Positions 6,955 through 8,347 of a stretch of 8,347 nucleotides of DNA are shown piece after piece. Below the pieces are notes generated by a model. It saw nothing but the letters and a program-made list of their open reading frames with translations. It did not search any database and was not told the origin of the DNA. The DNA comes from Myxococcales bacterium (GTDB taxonomy: Bacteria > Desulfobacterota_B > Binatia > UBA1149 > SPBQ01), in the NCBI GenBank assembly GCA_004525875.1, contig SPBQ01000079.1, positions 1 through 8,347 on the forward strand. Reading direction: 5' to 3'. The position numbers and the translations under genes are program-made. Each line of letters opens with the position of its first letter. Within the stretch, counting starts at the first letter, position 1.

Positions 6955-6962
6955 TCCCCCCT
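6955..6962 (-). promoter_or_regulatory. Shine-Dalgarno fixing the start of the giant gene
   Basis: The minus strand reads AGGGGGGA, six nt, then ATG at 6948-6946. The signal peptide begins exactly at this ATG, so it is preferred over the in-frame start 29 codons upstream. Confidence 0.7.
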
Positions 6963-6971
6963 GTAGAACGA

Positions 6972-6984
6972 GCGCACTGTGCGC
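6972..6984. promoter_or_regulatory. Palindrome GCGCACTGTGCGC in the leader of the giant gene
   Basis: Two perfect 6-nt arms flank a single central T. It lies about 9 nt upstream of the Shine-Dalgarno of the giant gene. It could be an operator or a leader hairpin; flanking CGAGC (6969-6973) and GCTCG (6986-6990) can also pair. No regulator is identified. Confidence 0.35.
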
Positions 6985-7336
6985 GGCTCGCCCTGCCCCG
7001 CCTACAAATAGGTGAGAAGTCAGCTGTTGAAACAACCCGTCGGCTCGTTCCGCCGGGTAGCCATGCCTTCCGTATAGGCGTCATGCACGCACCGTGCACG
7101 CGTAACACGCTTCAGATCCCCCCCGACCGGGGAGAAAAAATCGCTTCAGAGAAAGCTCGCCGCCTGCGAATCCGAATCGAAGCAAGCTCATCGGCGGGCC
7201 AAGAGAGATGCAGAGACGGGTATAGCCCGCTCGAGCGGCCTCCTCGCATCGGTATCTACATAGCGACGCCTACGCGATGCGGCTCAACGCTGTGGAGCCC
7301 ACGCGGGAAGCGATTCGGCCGCCCCCCTTCCTAGGG

Positions 7337-7361
7337 GTGCCGACATTGCTACGGTCGGCGC
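7337..7361 (-). terminator. Hairpin downstream of the 68-residue gene
   Basis: GCCGAC (7339-7344) pairs with GTCGGC (7354-7359); a T-G wobble and a G-C pair extend it to 7337-7361. The loop is 9 nt. It lies about 78 nt past the stop on the minus strand and has no T run. A second, nearer stem (GCCTGG 7396-7401 with CCGGGC 7406-7411, loop AGCT) is 27 nt past the stop. Either could end the transcript. Confidence 0.35.
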
Positions 7362-7438
7362 AAGAGTCCGATTTCAGGGAGGGTCAGAGCCGAGGGCCTG
7401 GAGCTCCGGGCGATGCCGGGACCAAGCGCGAGGTGCGA

Positions 7439-7645
7439 TCAGAGGAAGCCGAAATCCTGCTCGGTGAACTCGCCGAGCAGCTTCACCTGGCCGGAGGAGA
7501 GAAGATGGAGAATCACCGCCACGGCCTCGTCGTCGTTGTGCGCCAGCTCGGCAACAGCGTTGACGACCTCCAGGAGCGTGGTGACGTGACGTTCCTCACC
7601 AGACGATGCCGACCGGGTCTTCAGAGCAGTGGTAGCAGGTGCCAT
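7439..7645 (-). CDS. Small orphan protein with TLLE-VV...HLLSSGQVKL-GEF signature
   Basis: Encodes 68 residues with no signal peptide, so probably cytoplasmic. Residues 1-20 are flexible. Residues 22-60 form the conserved-looking core: a helix (TTLLEVVNAVAELA), an acidic turn (HNDDEA), a second helix (VAVILHLLSS) and a GQVKLLGEF strand. Small proteins with 'TL-E-V...V-x-H-L-x-(S/N)SG-x-V-x-L-x-G-x-F' recur in uncultured deltaproteobacterial-type genomes (from memory, not searched); their function is unknown. ATG at 7645 is chosen because GAGGAG lies 6 nt upstream (7652-7657); a longer in-frame start at 7678 would translate through a palindromic site. The gene lies divergently from the Spy-like gene and 490 bp upstream of the giant gene on the same strand, too far for a tight operon. 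Confidence 0.72.
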   Translation of the reverse strand: MAPATTALKTRSASSGEERHVTTLLEVVNAVAELAHNDDEAVAVILHLLSSGQVKLLGEFTEQDFGFL

Positions 7646-7660
7646 GCGAAGCTCCTCGAC

Positions 7661-7674
7661 GGGGAACGTTCCCC
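7661..7674. promoter_or_regulatory. Perfect 14-bp palindrome GGGGAACGTTCCCC, candidate operator
   Basis: This perfect two-fold site lies immediately upstream of the Shine-Dalgarno of the 68-residue gene. A TAGAAT hexamer on the minus strand (7689-7684), a candidate -10, lies 9 bp further upstream. The site would then overlap or just follow the transcription start, as repressor operators often do. The regulator is unknown. A half site (GGGAACG, minus strand 7-nt match) also occurs at 1937-1943 upstream of the other orphan gene. Confidence 0.45.
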
Positions 7675-7683
7675 ACATCCGTC

Positions 7684-7689
7684 ATTCTA
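7684..7689 (-). promoter_or_regulatory. Candidate -10 element TAGAAT of the 68-residue gene
   Basis: TAGAAT matches five of six bases of the sigma-70 -10 consensus and lies 38 nt upstream of the ATG. No good -35 hexamer is seen at 16-18 bp, so the promoter is tentative. Confidence 0.3.
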
Positions 7690-7744
7690 CCAGACGTGAT
7701 TCCCGACGACGCATTCGAACACGTATTCTTTTCGCCGAACGACA

Positions 7745-7796
7745 CCGACGTGTAATCCCGGGAGACCCGCCGCGCGTCTCAACGGGTAAGTGTCGG
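7745..7796 (+). other. Three nested inverted-repeat stems upstream of the Spy-like gene
   Basis: CCGAC (7745-7749) pairs with GTCGG (7792-7796), CCCG (7757-7760) with CGGG (7783-7786), and GAGAC (7762-7766) with GTCTC (7776-7780). Together they form one 52-nt imperfect hairpin ending 22 nt before the Shine-Dalgarno. It may be a structured 5' leader or part of the promoter. No known riboswitch signature is seen. Confidence 0.35.
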
Positions 7797-7818
7797 ACAT
7801 CCGTTGTTTGCCGACGAG

Positions 7819-7824
7819 AAGGAG
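7819..7824 (+). promoter_or_regulatory. Shine-Dalgarno fixing the start of the Spy-like gene
   Basis: AAGGAG lies 9 nt before ATG at 7834, and only 3 nt before an alternative in-frame TTG at 7828. This supports the ATG. Confidence 0.65.
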
Positions 7825-7833
7825 AATTTGCTG

Positions 7834-8337
7834 ATGAGAGCTACGAGTTCACGATTTTCACTTGCCGGCACACCAGCGGCATCCAGAGCCGTCAGGCTGA
7901 CCGCACTCGCCATGCTGAGTGCCATGACCCTGTTCGCGTGGTCCCCCGTATCTGCCTTCCCCGGCCGCCAAGGCGGCCCTGGATCTCACGGCGATCGCCA
8001 CGCCACGATCGCGGATCGCTTCGCGGGCTTGGATCTCGACGTGCAGACGCGCGAGGCCGTCTTCGCGATCCTCGACGACAGTCGACCGGCGGCGCGGGCG
8101 CTTCGCGACGACGTCCGCGCGGCGCACGAAAAAATGACCGGCCTCCTCGACCAGGATCAGCCCGACGAGGGCGCGGTGCTGGCCCAGGTCGAGATCGTCG
8201 GCGCGCGCATGACCGCGCTCAAGAAGCAGCACCTGAGCACGATGCTCGCGGTACGAGCACTGCTCTCGCCCGAGCAGATCGCAAAGCTTCGCGCCACACA
8301 GCCAGACCCAGGGAAACCGGGCTGCACCCAGCGTTGA
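7834..8337 (+). CDS. Spy/CpxP-like periplasmic protein (LTxxQ / heavy-metal-resistance type)
   Basis: Encodes 167 residues. Residues 1-41 are a signal peptide (hydrophobic core about 22-37, cleavage after VSA). A short Gly/His-rich segment follows (FPGRQGGPGSHGDRH). Residues 58-153 are strongly alpha-helical and Ala/Arg/Asp-rich, ending in LSPEQIAKLRA (144-154), which matches the L-(T/S)-x-x-Q motif of the Spy/CpxP/ZraP group. Family members are periplasmic chaperones or metal-stress sensors induced by envelope damage. His52, His56, His98 and His133 are possible metal ligands, but I see no clustered site. ATG at 7834 follows AAGGAG (7819-7824) by 9 nt; an in-frame TTG at 7804 is less likely because the signal peptide would gain an acidic N-terminus. 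It stands alone; no cognate sensor kinase or sigma factor is in the window. Confidence 0.78.
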   Translation: MRATSSRFSLAGTPAASRAVRLTALAMLSAMTLFAWSPVSAFPGRQGGPGSHGDRHATIADRFAGLDLDVQTREAVFAILDDSRPAARALRDDVRAAHEKMTGLLDQDQPDEGAVLAQVEIVGARMTALKKQHLSTMLAVRALLSPEQIAKLRATQPDPGKPGCTQR

Positions 8338-8347
8338 GCCCCAACCC

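Larger units (their letters stand above)
6949..7438. other. 490-bp intergenic region upstream of the giant gene
   Basis: This stretch holds the giant gene's ribosome-binding site and leader palindrome (6955-6984). A possible leader hairpin lies at 7035-7058, where CGGC (7041-7044) and GCCG (7052-7055) pair within ACC/GGT. A perfect 12-bp palindrome CCGCTCGAGCGG sits at 7227-7238. Two hairpins downstream of the 68-residue gene lie at 7337-7361 and 7396-7411. I could not identify a convincing -35/-10 pair for the giant gene. Open frames here on the plus strand have no recognisable protein character. Confidence 0.55.

Noticed and set aside
6985..7110. Possible cyclic-di-GMP riboswitch in the giant gene leader (ATGGCTACCCGG on the minus strand)
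   Set aside because: The conserved GGGACGCAAAGCC segment and the paired stems of the GEMM-I class are absent.
7081..7110. Direct repeat TGCACGC separated by a few bases
   Set aside because: Only seven bases in a GC-rich region; expected by chance and not linked to a clear promoter.
7277..7699. 140-codon plus-strand frame overlapping the 68-residue gene
   Set aside because: The minus-strand frame has a strong Shine-Dalgarno and a protein-like helical core; the plus-strand frame has neither.

Overview
The window looks like a piece of chromosome from a GC-rich, Gram-negative bacterium. DUF481-type outer-membrane barrels, Spy/CpxP-like periplasmic proteins and signal peptides all point to a diderm. 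The long cysteine-rich secreted protein carries motifs (CGNG...GEQCD, CDN-LIDDD-DG, D-N-N-PD-CD, and CTDC-type repeats) that I associate with Myxococcota, Binatota and other former Deltaproteobacteria. That placement is inference from motif style; no marker gene is present.

Layout from left to right: a strong hairpin (21-53), then a plus-strand DUF481 outer-membrane barrel gene (66-1316). A shared hairpin terminator (1353-1379) separates it from a convergent, minus-strand gene for a 122-residue orphan protein (1480-1848). After a 411-bp intergenic stretch comes the dominant feature, a minus-strand gene of 4.7 kb (2260-6948) for a 1562-residue secreted protein. About 57 percent of that protein is an array of 17 complete 51-residue, eight-cysteine repeats that never lose phase. 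A 490-bp intergenic region follows. Then comes a minus-strand 68-residue orphan protein gene (7439-7645), divergent from a plus-strand gene for a Spy/CpxP-like periplasmic protein (7834-8337).

The three larger products are all predicted to be exported: one to the outer membrane, one to the periplasm and one outside the cell or onto its surface. No operon is evident, since every gene has its own upstream region. The two small orphan proteins have no signal peptides and share the same TCGAGGAG Shine-Dalgarno context. One of them has a perfect 14-bp palindrome just upstream of its ribosome-binding site.

The most notable material is the giant protein. Its array is strictly 153-bp periodic and shows a positional gradient of repeat subtypes. 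It contains no Lys, Arg, Trp or Tyr over almost 900 residues, and it carries near-identical copies that indicate recent duplication or gene conversion. I see no CRISPR array, tRNA, rRNA, insertion sequence or phage gene in the window.
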